A stretch of DNA of 64,000 bases, from contig JABYQN010000007.1 in assembly GCA_022606135.1 (NCBI GenBank), positions 2,604,001 to 2,668,000 of the forward strand. Reading direction: 5' to 3'. Numbering within the stretch: position 1 is the stretch's first letter; the number at the start of each line of letters is the position of its first letter. The translations under genes were made by a program, and so were the position numbers. Shown here one piece after another: positions 22,444 through 32,237 of this stretch. This DNA is from Fomes fomentarius (Eukaryota; Basidiomycota; Agaricomycetes; Polyporales; Polyporaceae). Under the pieces are notes generated by a model. That model did no database searches. It was not told where the DNA came from and saw only the letters and a list, made by a program, of their open reading frames with translations.

Positions 22444-22896
22444 ATGTCGCACCTCAGCCCTTCTGCCTCCCTAGTGTCCTTCTCCGATGACTCTGAGAGC
22501 CTCACACCGACGGCGTCTACCGCTAACCTGATTCCGGACGTACGTGCATCTCGGAGTCCCACCTGCGCTCAACCCCCCATGCTCACGGCGTTGTAGTCCG
22601 CTGCATCCGGGAGTATCAAGGCCACCGCAGGTCCCGGCTCTGTTCCATCCAACGCCGCTGCGCCCTCGACTTCGGCGTCCAAGCCTCCTGCTCCTGTCAA
22701 AGACTACGAGAGCGCCTTTGGCACGCTGTCCTCGTCCTACGGCTGGGGCGGGCACGCGCCCAAGACGGCAAAGCAGACGAAGGAAAAGGATAAGAAGAAG
22801 GACAAGAAAGATAAGAAGGGCAAGAAAAAGGACAAGAAAAGTAGCGATGCCGCCGCCGCGGCTTCCGCCCAGGGCCCCTCGAGCGGCCGCCCTTGA
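22444..22896 (+). CDS. Small disordered Lys-rich protein (131 aa)
   Basis: Unrecognised. Exons 22444-22539 and 22597-22896 flank a 57-nt intron (GTACGT...TTGTAG) and close in frame at TGA. The N-terminus is rich in Ser, Ala, Thr and Pro. The centre has a distinct aromatic/Gly motif, DYESAFGTLSSSYGWGG, which is the only part that looks ordered or conserved. It is followed by about 30 residues made almost wholly of Lys and Asp (KDKKKDKKDKKGKKKDKK) and an Ala/Ser-rich end. There is no signal peptide. The basic tract could serve as a nuclear signal or bind nucleic acid or acidic partners. A canonical TATA box stands 89 bp upstream. The motif should make it easy to find relatives in other mushrooms. 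Confidence 0.7.
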
Positions 22897-24396
22897 CCCT
22901 GGGTTCCCGCTCGTCGTACAGGCGGTGAATGGTACGCACATGTCCCCTGCTACGGATAGCTATGCTGTGAGCTCGTTATTGGCCTGTCCTTTGCTTACAG
23001 ACGCTAATACTCCTCACATCAGACGTAGGCCAACTCGACCCTTCGTTCTCGTCCGTGGGCGTTATGAGAAATGATACATTGTGGCCGCCCACCGCGTCTT
23101 CATAAACTTACATTATGAGAATTGATATATTGTGACCAGCCACCGCGTCTTCATAGACTTGCATCGTTTGCCTTCCTATGATCCCCAGTGACTCGTCCGA
23201 GTCTGTGACTCATGTCCACCGGAAGATCGAGCAGCGAGCAGCGAACCCTCCATCAAGCAACCATTATGTGTCGCATCATCCATGAAAAACCTCCCATCAT
23301 AATGAGACACATGTGAGACTGGTGAGTAATGATAGGTGGATGTAGTTGATAAGTGGATGTGGTTGATTAGTCCCGAAAGCAAGGTCCCCAATTGAAAGGA
23401 GGATGATCCAACCTTTCGGGGTATCAACCTTTCGGGGTATCGCGCCGTCCACTGTAAAGAAGTTCGGTAGCTCGTGGCACGCATGCGCATCACCTTCCAC
23501 GATGAGTTCTCAATAAGTAATATGACCTGATATATGTTGACTATGGTGCTTCGGTATTACGATCTAATTGATCGTAGAACTGAAGTGCAAAACCGAGGTA
23601 GACCGGCGCCTGTCCGCCACTCAGAGTGTACCGCCACCATGTGAAACTTAGTTCCAATACCGCATAAGCCAGACCCGGAACCATGGAACAAACCCTCGGC
23701 CAAGCGGAGAAGAGACGACACTGGAACGGACACATCCTTTCCTCCACCCAGAAACCTGGGAGAAACGATGAGCTTGCTCAGTTTCACAAGGTTCATCGGG
23801 TTAGGTCTACAGGAATAGGTAAGCCTGATTTATCTGCCGTGGAAAGGCGTCGGAGGCCTATTTTCGCAGGTTTAAGGGGCTTATCTCATCACACGGAACT
23901 TTTTAATTCCATTTTCCAATTCCTGTCCCTTTCCTGACCTCGCAAAGGATCCGATCTTTGCAGTGCGACGATTGAACGTTCTCGATGGAGAAAATCCGCA
24001 TGACTCTGGATGCAATTGGGCCCTTCCTAAGGTGCGGAGTGGATGTAGAGACATCTCCTTCGAGTCAGTACCACCACATGGACTCCGGATGACTCATTTC
24101 TCGGCAGAACAGCCTCGGGTACAAAAAACAGAGAGAAGGCGAGTCAAGAAGAATGCGCACCGCTAACCATGACGACCGTGAGCATGTGTGTGCGACCGGC
24201 ATTCATGGGATCAGACGACCCTCCTGATGCAGCGAATGAGCAGGATACTATATAGTTGTATATTTAGCTTCTGTCAGGGGACATATATCGCTCCAGACCA
24301 CGTCAGTGTCAAGACACGGCGGCCTACTAAGACTCGCTCGCTCTCCCCATAGCGAGTCAATTTGAAGGTGGACAGCTGTACCGTGCCCGTCTCTTG
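22897..24396. other. Intergenic, with short direct repeats
   Basis: No gene seen. It contains an imperfect tandem duplication at about 23062-23165 (listed separately) and a 17-bp direct repeat around 23409-23445 (CAACCTTTCGGGGTAT twice). The rest is short overlapping open frames. Confidence 0.5.
23062..23165. repeat. Imperfect tandem duplication, period about 51 bp
   Basis: Two adjacent units each start ATGAGAA.TGATA, contain CCACCGCGTCTTCATA near the middle and end ACTTACATT or ACTTGCATC. They lie downstream of the 22444 gene and may be part of its 3' region. Confidence 0.75.
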
Positions 24397-26591
24397 CTAC
24401 CGCACCTTGTAGATCTGCACGAACACATCACTTGGGGCTGACTCCTCAGGCTCCTTGACGGTGTAATGGATCTCGACATCGAGCTCGCGCGAGTTGTCCT
24501 GGCTCTTCTTGCATTTGAACGTCCCTTCAACGACGGTACCTGCACGTCACCCGTCGTGTCTCAGTTCACCTTCTCTGACAGCGACAAGAAGATGCATTGA
24601 CAGAACACATACCTTCCGCGACACTGATCGGTTCGCGCAGGAAGAACACCGTCTGCTTCCAATGCGTGGGCACGGACGCGGGGCCCGTGCTAAAGCTCGT
24701 GACCTTCGGGCGACCCTTGCCCTTCAGGGGATCTCCCGAGTTCATCCTGCGTGCCTGGTACGGCCGTCCGCCCAGCGGCCATACTTCCGCTAATATCGGG
24801 TCGCCCTCCTGCACGACGTAGACGTCGGTGTCGGGCAGGATGGGCTCGCCGGTGTGCGTGAAGAAGACGTCGAAGTAGACGACGAAGGAGTGCACTTTGA
24901 TGCGCCGGTCCGAAGTCGAGACGAGCTTGAAGGGAGAGGAGAAGTCGAGCTGCTTGGGGGTGATTTCGCTGAGGTAGAGGTCTTTGATGGTGTACGAGTT
25001 GCTGACGACGGTTTCGGGGCCAACAACGTCTACAACTGCGTCGTCGTACACTCCATGGGCCATAGCAGAGAGGTCAAAGCCTGCATAATATGAGTGACTT
25101 TCCACGGTCGTGGAAATGGGCGATCTCACCGTAAATATCAGTCCAGAACCCGATACGCTCCTTGAACAGCTCTGAGGCTTCGCACAGCGCGAACTTCATC
25201 TGAGTCTGGCTCGGAGCCATGACACCGTTGGGGCGGAGGAAGCGGTCTCGAGCAACGAGTACCGAGTCCAGCATCGACTCGTATAGCAAGGCATAACCCA
25301 TCCATTCGGAGATGATGATGTCGACCTTGTCGAAGCCCTCGGGCAAATTGATGTCCTCGACCTTGCCACGGATGACACTAATGAATCATTGTTAGCAGGA
25401 ACCCTACAGTAGCCTGGAGTTTAAAGGGCGTACGTGATGACGTTCTCTAGCTCGTTATCCTTGACTATCTTCTCGGCTTTCTCAGCGATGTCACTCGCGT
25501 CGATGGCAAACACGCGCTTCGCACCAGCTTTGACGGCAAAGAGAGACAAAATGCCAGTGCCGCAGCCGACGTCCATCACGACAGCATCTCTGAAGACTTC
25601 TTGGTTGGATAGTATGAACTTCGCGTAGCTTGCGGTGCGGACCTTGTCGTTGATCATGACGGAGTGGATGTCTAGCACATAACGCGTCAGCTGAATCTCT
25701 AACCATGTGTACGACAGAAATCGCCTACCATTCTCTGCGTAGCTCTGGAAGTAATGCGAATCGTCATCGCGCAGTGGAGCAGCTACGTGGGCGGTCTGAG
25801 AGGCATCGGCCTTCTTCAATTCGTCCGTCAGCCCCGCGAGATCGAGGCGTTGGCTGACGAACTGCTGGTAGTAAATGAGATCTTTTTTCGCCTGCTCAAG
25901 TTTTTGTTGTAGCGCCTGGATGCGACGGGTGGCTGCAGCCAAATCCTTCGGTGCTTCAGCCTTATCAGGCTCTTCGTCCTCGTCGTCAGACCAGTCATCT
26001 GGTTCAATTTCTGTCGAACAATCTCGTTAGGATATTGTTCTGTTCGAATAGGGACAGGACGAACGAAGTAATGGGTCGTCTTCTAGGCTGGGCTTTAGAT
26101 AGTCATCTGAGATGAAGAAGCCCTCTGAGCCATTGAGGCCGGTGACATCTGCTGCAGAAGGATGCTGGGCAAGGTGAATGACTAGATCGGTTGCGTAAAT
26201 CAGACTAAGATCACACCTCTTTTCGGATCCAATTGATGAGGCGAATGCGCTTATATGGATCTAACCCTATTGGCATCGGAAGATAAGCGTCGACTCGCGA
26301 TTTGTGGTTATGTCTGCCAAGCTTACCGAGGCGAGCTGTGATGTCCTGTAAGCTGAAACCATGAGTGGTTTCGTCGTACGACAAGGCTTCCTGGACCGTG
26401 TCGAACGTCTTATTCTCGAAGAGCGATTTGCACGGGCGCTTTTCCAAAGAATCGGATACCCAATCGTCCCATGTCAGGTCTTCGTCATCTTCTTCCTCAG
26501 AGCTGGACTCTTCTGGGTGATCGTCCTGGTACTCGGGATCTGTACGGTGTTCTTGGTCGCGGCTGTGAGAAGCACTCAATCTCAGCGCCAT
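24397..26591 (-). CDS. PRMT3: Protein arginine N-methyltransferase 3-like (type I PRMT), 7 exons
   Basis: A 617-residue enzyme that methylates arginines, classically in ribosomal protein S2, in the cytosol. Exons in transcript order: 26591-26217, 26164-26065, 26010-25729, 25671-25434, 25377-25130, 25080-24613, 24539-24397; total 1854 nt, in frame. The acidic N-terminus and linker are followed by the PRMT3 pre-finger region (WDDWV near 41-45, then residues 51-80), a second conserved block ending RLINWIRKE, and a coiled coil near 190-215. The SAM-binding motif VMDVGCGTG is at 284-292, the double-E loop has Glu356 and Glu365 ([13 protein letters not shown]), and the THW loop is at 553-555. The zinc finger has lost most ligands, and about 40 extra residues sit before the THW strand. 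It shares a 384-bp divergent promoter region with RPAP1. The yeast counterpart is fission-yeast Rmt3. Confidence 0.95.
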
Positions 26592-26975
26592 CTGGAAGCC
26601 TAGTGTGCTTTAGTTAGAAGAAACGGAACAGATGGCGAAGGATGTGGCGCACAATCAGTAGTTCTAGGAGTTAGTGAAGGTGAGTATCTGGGAGAGAGCT
26701 GTCTATAGACCCTGAATCGCTCTTGTGGAAGCAGAACTTGGAAAGGAATCGAAGTTTCACGAACCGATCAACCGATCAATCGGGGTATGAAATGGTGGCG
26801 ATTTGAGCTTGGTCGGAATCTCAAATACTTAGACTCCGACATGCGCCTGCCGGGTGGTTTTTCGCGGACTTCGGCTGTGATTGTTGCAGTGTACTTTGCG
26901 CACCACGTCTGTCTCTCAGCGTTCCTGAGCTCTATTGCTCCTCAGTTCTGCCTTACCTATGAGCTCATAACTACT
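26592..26975. promoter_or_regulatory. Shared divergent promoter region, PRMT3-like / RPAP1
   Basis: The two start codons are 384 bp apart and point away from each other, so this gap must carry both promoters. I see no strong TATA box. An in-frame upstream ATG at 26787 belongs to the RPAP1 side. Confidence 0.6.
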
Positions 26976-29900
26976 ATGGCACAATTATCCCTCGTCGGTT
27001 CTGTCTTGGAGCGCAAACCTGTCGCGAAACCTACTGCACCCTCGGTATCATCAGAGGCGGCAACCCGAACTGGTTTTCCTGCAGTCCAACACCGTTCGCA
27101 GAGCGCATTCTCTCGAGCCCGAGGTGGCGCTCAGAAGAGGGCACGCGAAGTGCCAGTGGTCCATCCTTCCTCGAGCAGCCGAGGTCGTGAACTGAAGGAG
27201 CCTCCCGCGGACAGCTCCCCAGAAGGATGGCGCGCACAAGTGGAGGAAGAGAACCGTTTAAGGGTGGGGGCTATGACGGAGGAGGAGAGGGAGCAGGAAC
27301 AAGCGGAGATTCTGGAACGATTTGGTCCCAATATCGCCGACGTTTTGAGGAAAGCTCGTGCAGCGAGAGAGGCGAAACAGGGAGGCAGCGAAGAGGTTGG
27401 TATACAGCGGTCGTCTTCAAATTCTCCACGTCCACCGAGTGAAGATGAAGAGAGTCGTACGAGACAAACCACTCCCGATTCTCCTCGCCCTCGTCTGGCT
27501 GAGAAAAGAAGATCATTCAGTATGTACATACGCTCGTGTGCAATAAAACCATGTGTGACCACTGATATAGCAAGCATGTTGGGATCTCCGCCATCTCCAC
27601 TTCCTACATCGGCGAGCAGCACCCGTCCTCCAAGTCGAGCAGAGCGCAAGATCCGCTTTGCGGAGCTCACACCGCAGGATGTACACGTCTACGAGTCTGC
27701 ACCACCGTCTCCGCGGAAGAAAGCTCTTGCTCTGCCTCCTCCAAGCGATCAGGATGGTACAACTGTGTCTTTGGGACAATGGAAACCTTCCCCATCACGT
27801 CGTATAACACCTTCTGTTGACTCTTCACGGGCTGAACAAGAACGATTCGATGGAGAGTCAACCGAGAAGATAGGAGACATAGAGGAGGGAACTCCAGAAG
27901 ACATACGACAGCGTTTCTTTCCGACTGCTCTTGCGAACGATCCGTCACTGCAATGGATGCAGGGGGAACCTGATCCTGAATCCGAGGCAGAACTGTCTAC
28001 GCTCACCATACGCTTTGATCTCAATGGCACACCTATCCCGGCAAAGTTGTCTGCGACACTCCCAACACATCTGGGCTTGCACCATCACGCTGAAGGCTCG
28101 CATGCAGGCTACACTCTCGAGGACATCTTCCTGCTTTCCCGCTCGACTGTTCCCGCTCAACGCGCTTCTATGCTAGGCGTCCTCGCTAAAATAGCGCACA
28201 AGCTGGCCAGGACTTCAGTCGACAGCAAGGAGAGCATCCCTGAACTCGCTGGACAAGAACTGGTGCTGAAGAAGCGTATGCTCGCTACCGCAGTGGAAGC
28301 TATGGGGGAGCGGGCCAGCGTCGGAGCACGGGCCATCGAGCTGTTGTGGGCGTGCACATCCCAGTGGGACGAAGAAGTGCACTCTTTCGATGGAGTCGAG
28401 TTTGTCGATCTCGACCGCGGCGATGCGATCTCGTCACTTCCGCTGGGCTACGTCCTTCCACAGATCGTCAACGTTCTCGCGGTGGCAGAGCTGCCGCAGC
28501 AGAGTCTCTCACAACTATTGGCGATCCTCCATCGACTGGCTCAGCATTCCAATGCTACGGCCGTAGCCATAGTGGCCACGAAAGGACTCATTGCAAACGT
28601 CCTTCAGACGTTCCTACTCACCCCCATCCCTCCCACTGCTGAAAGTCGCAATCCCGACCCCTTTGCTCTGTATCTCCTGCGGGTCCTCGCGAGCTCCTCG
28701 CGCGAGAACGCGACCACCTTGGTGGACCCCGCCGATTCCCTTCTCCGCTTCGTGATCACCCTTCCACCCTCCTCCCCCTATCCCGTCTCGCTCGCAACTC
28801 AACTCCTCGCCGAAACCCTCGACTTCTACGCTGTTCTTGGGTCCTACGGACTCTACGCTCATATAGCCACCACAGCTCAAGAGCACCTCCTGCAGCTCAA
28901 TCGTTATGTGCGATCACCTCAGTGCCAGAACACTCGACTTCGGCAAGCATGGCTGCGCGGATTGAAGACGTGGATCGTATGTGCACGGGATCCGCATCGC
29001 ACCACGCCCAGCCACGAGATTCTGTGGAGCCAGGTGGCTGGCTGGGGATGGATCGAGGACGTGCTCGAACTACGCGCTCATCTGCATGATGGTGACGAAG
29101 AGATATGGGTGGAGCTCTGGGATGTTGTCGCAGCCTTCCTCGAAGGAGCGAAGGTCAACGGTATCAGAGGTGGCGAGGAAGAGCGCGCGGTGGTTCTGGT
29201 AGCAATCAAGGACCGGTTCACCACTGGTACTGAGAAGCGGGTGGTGGACGCTGCGCTGAGAGAGGCGAGAGATAAACTAGGAAGGTTGAGTGCAGGGATG
29301 CGACAAGCTATCCTTCCTTCGGACATTCCGGCCCTTCGTGAGCTTGGAAAGCATATAACCACCGTCGCAGCCGCCATCCGCCTCTTCCTTGCTTGCACTC
29401 CGGGATCGCCTAGGGACATTCTGGACGAGCCTCCTTTCCCTCTACCCTTTGCCGATATCTCCACCATCTGCGCGGCGATCACGACGCATTCGCTGTGGAC
29501 ATCGCTCTATACGCCCGAGTCAATTCCATATGGACACTTGTTCTGCCGTCCGTTGTCGACGCTGTTGTCGAGCTACCTCCTTTTATCGCGCAAAATTCCG
29601 GGCACCTCGCCCGATCTATGGATCGCTCAATCATTTGTCATCCTCTCTCGTCTCTACCCTGGGGACGACGAGATCGCGGAGCGCATAGCGACGGAGATAG
29701 CAGAGACAATTGGCGCAGACTTCCTGCGCTCTCGAGGTTGGTCTATACCTGACGAAATATGGGAACGGGGTGGGATAAACATCATCGCTCCCTTCCTAAC
29801 TCACTCCTTGCGTCCCAAGGGCGGACAACGCGTGGGTCCGACGCGGATGACACCCCAAAGCATCTCGAATTCCACCACTCAGCGTCTTCCTCCCCTGTCT

Positions 29901-30929
29901 GCTCTACAACCGAATGACAAGCGGGATCAGCCGCTGCCTTTGAGCAAGGACTGGGTGTTCTGTCCGCTCGACCACCTTCTTCGTTCGGGAGAGTCAGACG
30001 CCTTCAAGGACCTCCCACCCTCGTGGAACGCCTCAGAAGCCGAAGTCGTGCGCGCAACGCTGCTGTTCATCCGTATCAGTCAGGAGGTCCTGCGCTATCA
30101 CCAGCTATCCAGCTTCCTCATGAGCCGCGAAGAAGTCGCATTCGGGTGCATGAAGGTCTTCATGCTCGAGCACGGACAGCAGCAGGGCGACTCGTCGGAA
30201 GAAGTATTCCGGGACAGCATTGTCGAGCGGTTCATCTCCGACCTCCTCCAGCCGTTCTCTGCCTCCGCCTCCGCTAAGACACTCAAGACGCCACCGCCCT
30301 CAATACACACGTCCGACAGCATCGACGTCGTCGCGAAGCGCTTCCTGGGCGCATCTGTGCCGTTCTACCAGTGGTACACGGACTTCGTCGCGCTGTACGA
30401 CTCGATCTCGTTCGCGCACCCGCTCTTCGCGCGTCTTCTCCTTCCCCCGCTGTCTATGCGCTATCCCGCGGATTACCGCAAGTACCTCTGGGCGGACTTC
30501 AACCATGTCATGCGTACGGTGCGCGTCGCGCCCGAGGACGTCGTCACGGGTAGTATCGCGGAGTACCTCTGGCCGGTCGAGACGGATGCGGAGATCGTCG
30601 GGGCGTACCTCCGTGCGCTCGTCAAGGGCCCGCTCGACGGCTTCGTGAGGCTGGTCGCGGTGCATCACCTCGCGTGCAGAATCTGGCCAGATCTGGGGTC
30701 CGATGGGGAGGAGAAAGCGAACAAGCTGCTGCGCGCTGTTGTCGACCAGGGAAGCTTCGATGTGGCGAGAGACGTGGTGCTGTATCGGCAGAACAGGGAG
30801 GGTACGATCATCCTTCCTCCTGCGTGTTTCGAGCAGCATGGGAGCTGGAGGGAATCTAGGCTGCAGTTCGCAGAGAGATGTGGTGAAGATGTGAAGGAGC
30901 GGCTGAAAGGGCTGTTAGAGATGAATTAG
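26976..30929 (+). CDS. RPAP1: RNA polymerase II-associated protein 1 (RPAP1) homologue
   Basis: A 1300-residue protein from two exons, 26976-27519 and 27571-30929. RPAP1 binds RNA polymerase II and links it to Mediator and to polymerase assembly or import; the yeast relative is Rba50. The N-terminal conserved block (VEEENRLRVGAMTEEEREQE, then RFGPNIADVLRKAR) is at about residues 89-128. The central RPAP1_C block is at about 326-390, with IRFDLNG, LPTHLGLHHHAEG, AGYTLEDIFLLSRS and RASMLGVLAKI. The rest is a long helical, Leu-rich, probably HEAT-like region. I chose Met at 26976 because MAQLSLVGSVLERKP matches the family start; the open frame extends upstream to 26787 without family-like sequence. 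The 51-nt intron is a multiple of three and has no stop, so it can be mistaken for coding. Confidence 0.94.
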   Translation: MAQLSLVGSVLERKPVAKPTAPSVSSEAATRTGFPAVQHRSQSAFSRARGGAQKRAREVPVVHPSSSSRGRELKEPPADSSPEGWRAQVEEENRLRVGAMTEEEREQEQAEILERFGPNIADVLRKARAAREAKQGGSEEVGIQRSSSNSPRPPSEDEESRTRQTTPDSPRPRLAEKRRSFSMYIRSCAIKPCVTTDIASMLGSPPSPLPTSASSTRPPSRAERKIRFAELTPQDVHVYESAPPSPRKKALALPPPSDQDGTTVSLGQWKPSPSRRITPSVDSSRAEQERFDGESTEKIGDIEEGTPEDIRQRFFPTALANDPSLQWMQGEPDPESEAELSTLTIRFDLNGTPIPAKLSATLPTHLGLHHHAEGSHAGYTLEDIFLLSRSTVPAQRASMLGVLAKIAHKLARTSVDSKESIPELAGQELVLKKRMLATAVEAMGERASVGARAIELLWACTSQWDEEVHSFDGVEFVDLDRGDAISSLPLGYVLPQIVNVLAVAELPQQSLSQLLAILHRLAQHSNATAVAIVATKGLIANVLQTFLLTPIPPTAESRNPDPFALYLLRVLASSSRENATTLVDPADSLLRFVITLPPSSPYPVSLATQLLAETLDFYAVLGSYGLYAHIATTAQEHLLQLNRYVRSPQCQNTRLRQAWLRGLKTWIVCARDPHRTTPSHEILWSQVAGWGWIEDVLELRAHLHDGDEEIWVELWDVVAAFLEGAKVNGIRGGEEERAVVLVAIKDRFTTGTEKRVVDAALREARDKLGRLSAGMRQAILPSDIPALRELGKHITTVAAAIRLFLACTPGSPRDILDEPPFPLPFADISTICAAITTHSLWTSLYTPESIPYGHLFCRPLSTLLSSYLLLSRKIPGTSPDLWIAQSFVILSRLYPGDDEIAERIATEIAETIGADFLRSRGWSIPDEIWERGGINIIAPFLTHSLRPKGGQRVGPTRMTPQSISNSTTQRLPPLSALQPNDKRDQPLPLSKDWVFCPLDHLLRSGESDAFKDLPPSWNASEAEVVRATLLFIRISQEVLRYHQLSSFLMSREEVAFGCMKVFMLEHGQQQGDSSEEVFRDSIVERFISDLLQPFSASASAKTLKTPPPSIHTSDSIDVVAKRFLGASVPFYQWYTDFVALYDSISFAHPLFARLLLPPLSMRYPADYRKYLWADFNHVMRTVRVAPEDVVTGSIAEYLWPVETDAEIVGAYLRALVKGPLDGFVRLVAVHHLACRIWPDLGSDGEEKANKLLRAVVDQGSFDVARDVVLYRQNREGTIILPPACFEQHGSWRESRLQFAERCGEDVKERLKGLLEMN

Positions 30930-31282
30930 ACCGACTGTAGACTACTAGGTAACAGGCTCGCGCTTTCTTGAAGAGTAGGAACGTACTGTGTAGCAAAATC
31001 TACGATACTGTATCACAAGGGAATGTACTGTCTAGACCACAACCGTTGACGTCCGAACTGGTGAGGAGTAGGAAGTACAGGAAATTGTCTAGTCCAAAGA
31101 AAACGATAGGAAGGCTCAAGTCAGTGTACGTGTATTTTGGAGTCGTGCCCCATCGTCAGTCAGCTTCGGGAAGAATTTTATGACAGGATCTGCGACATTA
31201 GGGTCGCGAGTTGGTGCGTGGCTACCCGCGTGGGTAACGTGGAAGGGGCTAGTGGGATTCCCGACAGAAACAGGAACACTCA
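30930..31282. other. Intergenic, 3' flanks
   Basis: Between the RPAP1 stop and the end of the Ser/Ala-rich repeat ORF. Nothing recognised. Confidence 0.5.
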
Positions 31283-32132
31283 CTAGAGAGCAAGCGGGGA
31301 GCCCGAGGGAGCAGGGAAGCTGGAGATAGCGACGGAGGTGATACCACTGGGGACGGCACTGGGGACGGCATTAGAAATGATGCCGGTACTAGGTATAGCA
31401 CTGGAGACCGCGATGCTGCTGCTGGGTATGGCAGTAGAGACGATGATGCTGCTGCTGGGGACAGCACTGGAGAAAATGACGCTGCTGCTCGGGACAGCGC
31501 TGGAGAAGATGATGCTGCTGCTGGGGACAGCACTAGAAATGACGCCACTGCTGGGGGCAGCGCTGGATAGTATCGGGCCGCTACTTGGGACTACGCTGGG
31601 GATAATGACACTGCTTGGAACAGCACTAGAAATTATTCCGCTGCTGGGGAGGGCGCTGGAAACGATGCCGCTGCAGGGAACAGAACTGGTAATAACCCCA
31701 CTACTAGGGATGGCGCCGCTTGCAACCGCGCTGGAGATTATCCCGGTGCTGGTGCCACTGCTTGAGACAGCGCTAGCCACTATCCCGCTGCTGAGGATTG
31801 CACTGGAGGTGACGATACTGCTGCTGGGGGCTGCGCTGGAAATGACGCCACTGCTAGCGACAGCACTGGAGATGATCCCGCTGCTAGGGATCGCGCTGGA
31901 AATAACCGCACTGCTGGAGATCGCGATGGAGGTTATGCCACTTGGGACAGCACTGGACCAGAAGCCGGCTCGAGGCTGCACTAGAGACCGCGGAGTAGTC
32001 AATAGCGGCGGCACGACCTGAGATGGTGAAAAGGGTCGTCAGCGCTATCTTCTACAAAAGATGAAGGGGGAGCTGTCGCTCACTTTGGGTCACAAGAAGG
32101 GCAGAAAGAACAACGCTCAAGAGGTGCATCAT
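31283..32132 (-). CDS. Putative secreted Ser/Ala-rich repeat protein (248 aa)
   Basis: Unrecognised and tentative. Exon 1 (32132-32084) encodes a short hydrophobic leader, MMHLLSVVLSALLVTQ, which looks like a signal peptide. The best join that keeps frame uses a GTGAGC donor and the acceptor ending at 31981, giving a 103-nt intron and exon 2 from 31980 to 31283. Exon 2 is almost wholly degenerate repeats of SSAVPSSGIIS type, built of Ser, Ala, Ile, Val, Pro and Gly. Such tracts occur in cell-wall or mucin-like proteins and could be O-glycosylated; no GPI signal is evident at the C-terminus. A TATA box (TATATAA at 32237-32231) lies about 100 bp before the ATG. The same DNA is also open on the plus strand, so a non-coding minisatellite remains possible. 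Confidence 0.42.
31325..31950. repeat. Degenerate minisatellite, units of about 21-33 bp
   Basis: Repeated CTGCTGGGGACAGCACTGGAGA-like units with steps that are multiples of three, so both strands stay open for over 200 codons. Units vary by substitution and by whole-codon length changes. Confidence 0.9.
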
Positions 32133-32230
32133 GCTGATTGTGGAGGTAGCAAGAGACAGAAGAGGTGATGGACTATGACAAGAAGGGCGAATGAGATGGA
32201 GGGATAATATATCCAACGGATTGAGCACGG

Positions 32231-32237
32231 TTATATA
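32231..32237 (-). promoter_or_regulatory. TATA box for the Ser/Ala-rich gene
   Basis: TATATAA on the minus strand about 100 bp before the ATG at 32132. Confidence 0.5.

Noticed and set aside
26787..26975. 63-codon N-terminal extension of RPAP1
   Set aside because: Composition does not match the family and lies in the shared promoter gap; Met at 26976 starts family-like sequence.
31338..32021. 227-codon plus-strand ORF of Leu/Gly/Thr/Met repeats
   Set aside because: Complement of the Ser/Ala-rich frame; it has no leader exon or promoter, whereas the minus strand has a signal-peptide-like exon and a TATA box.
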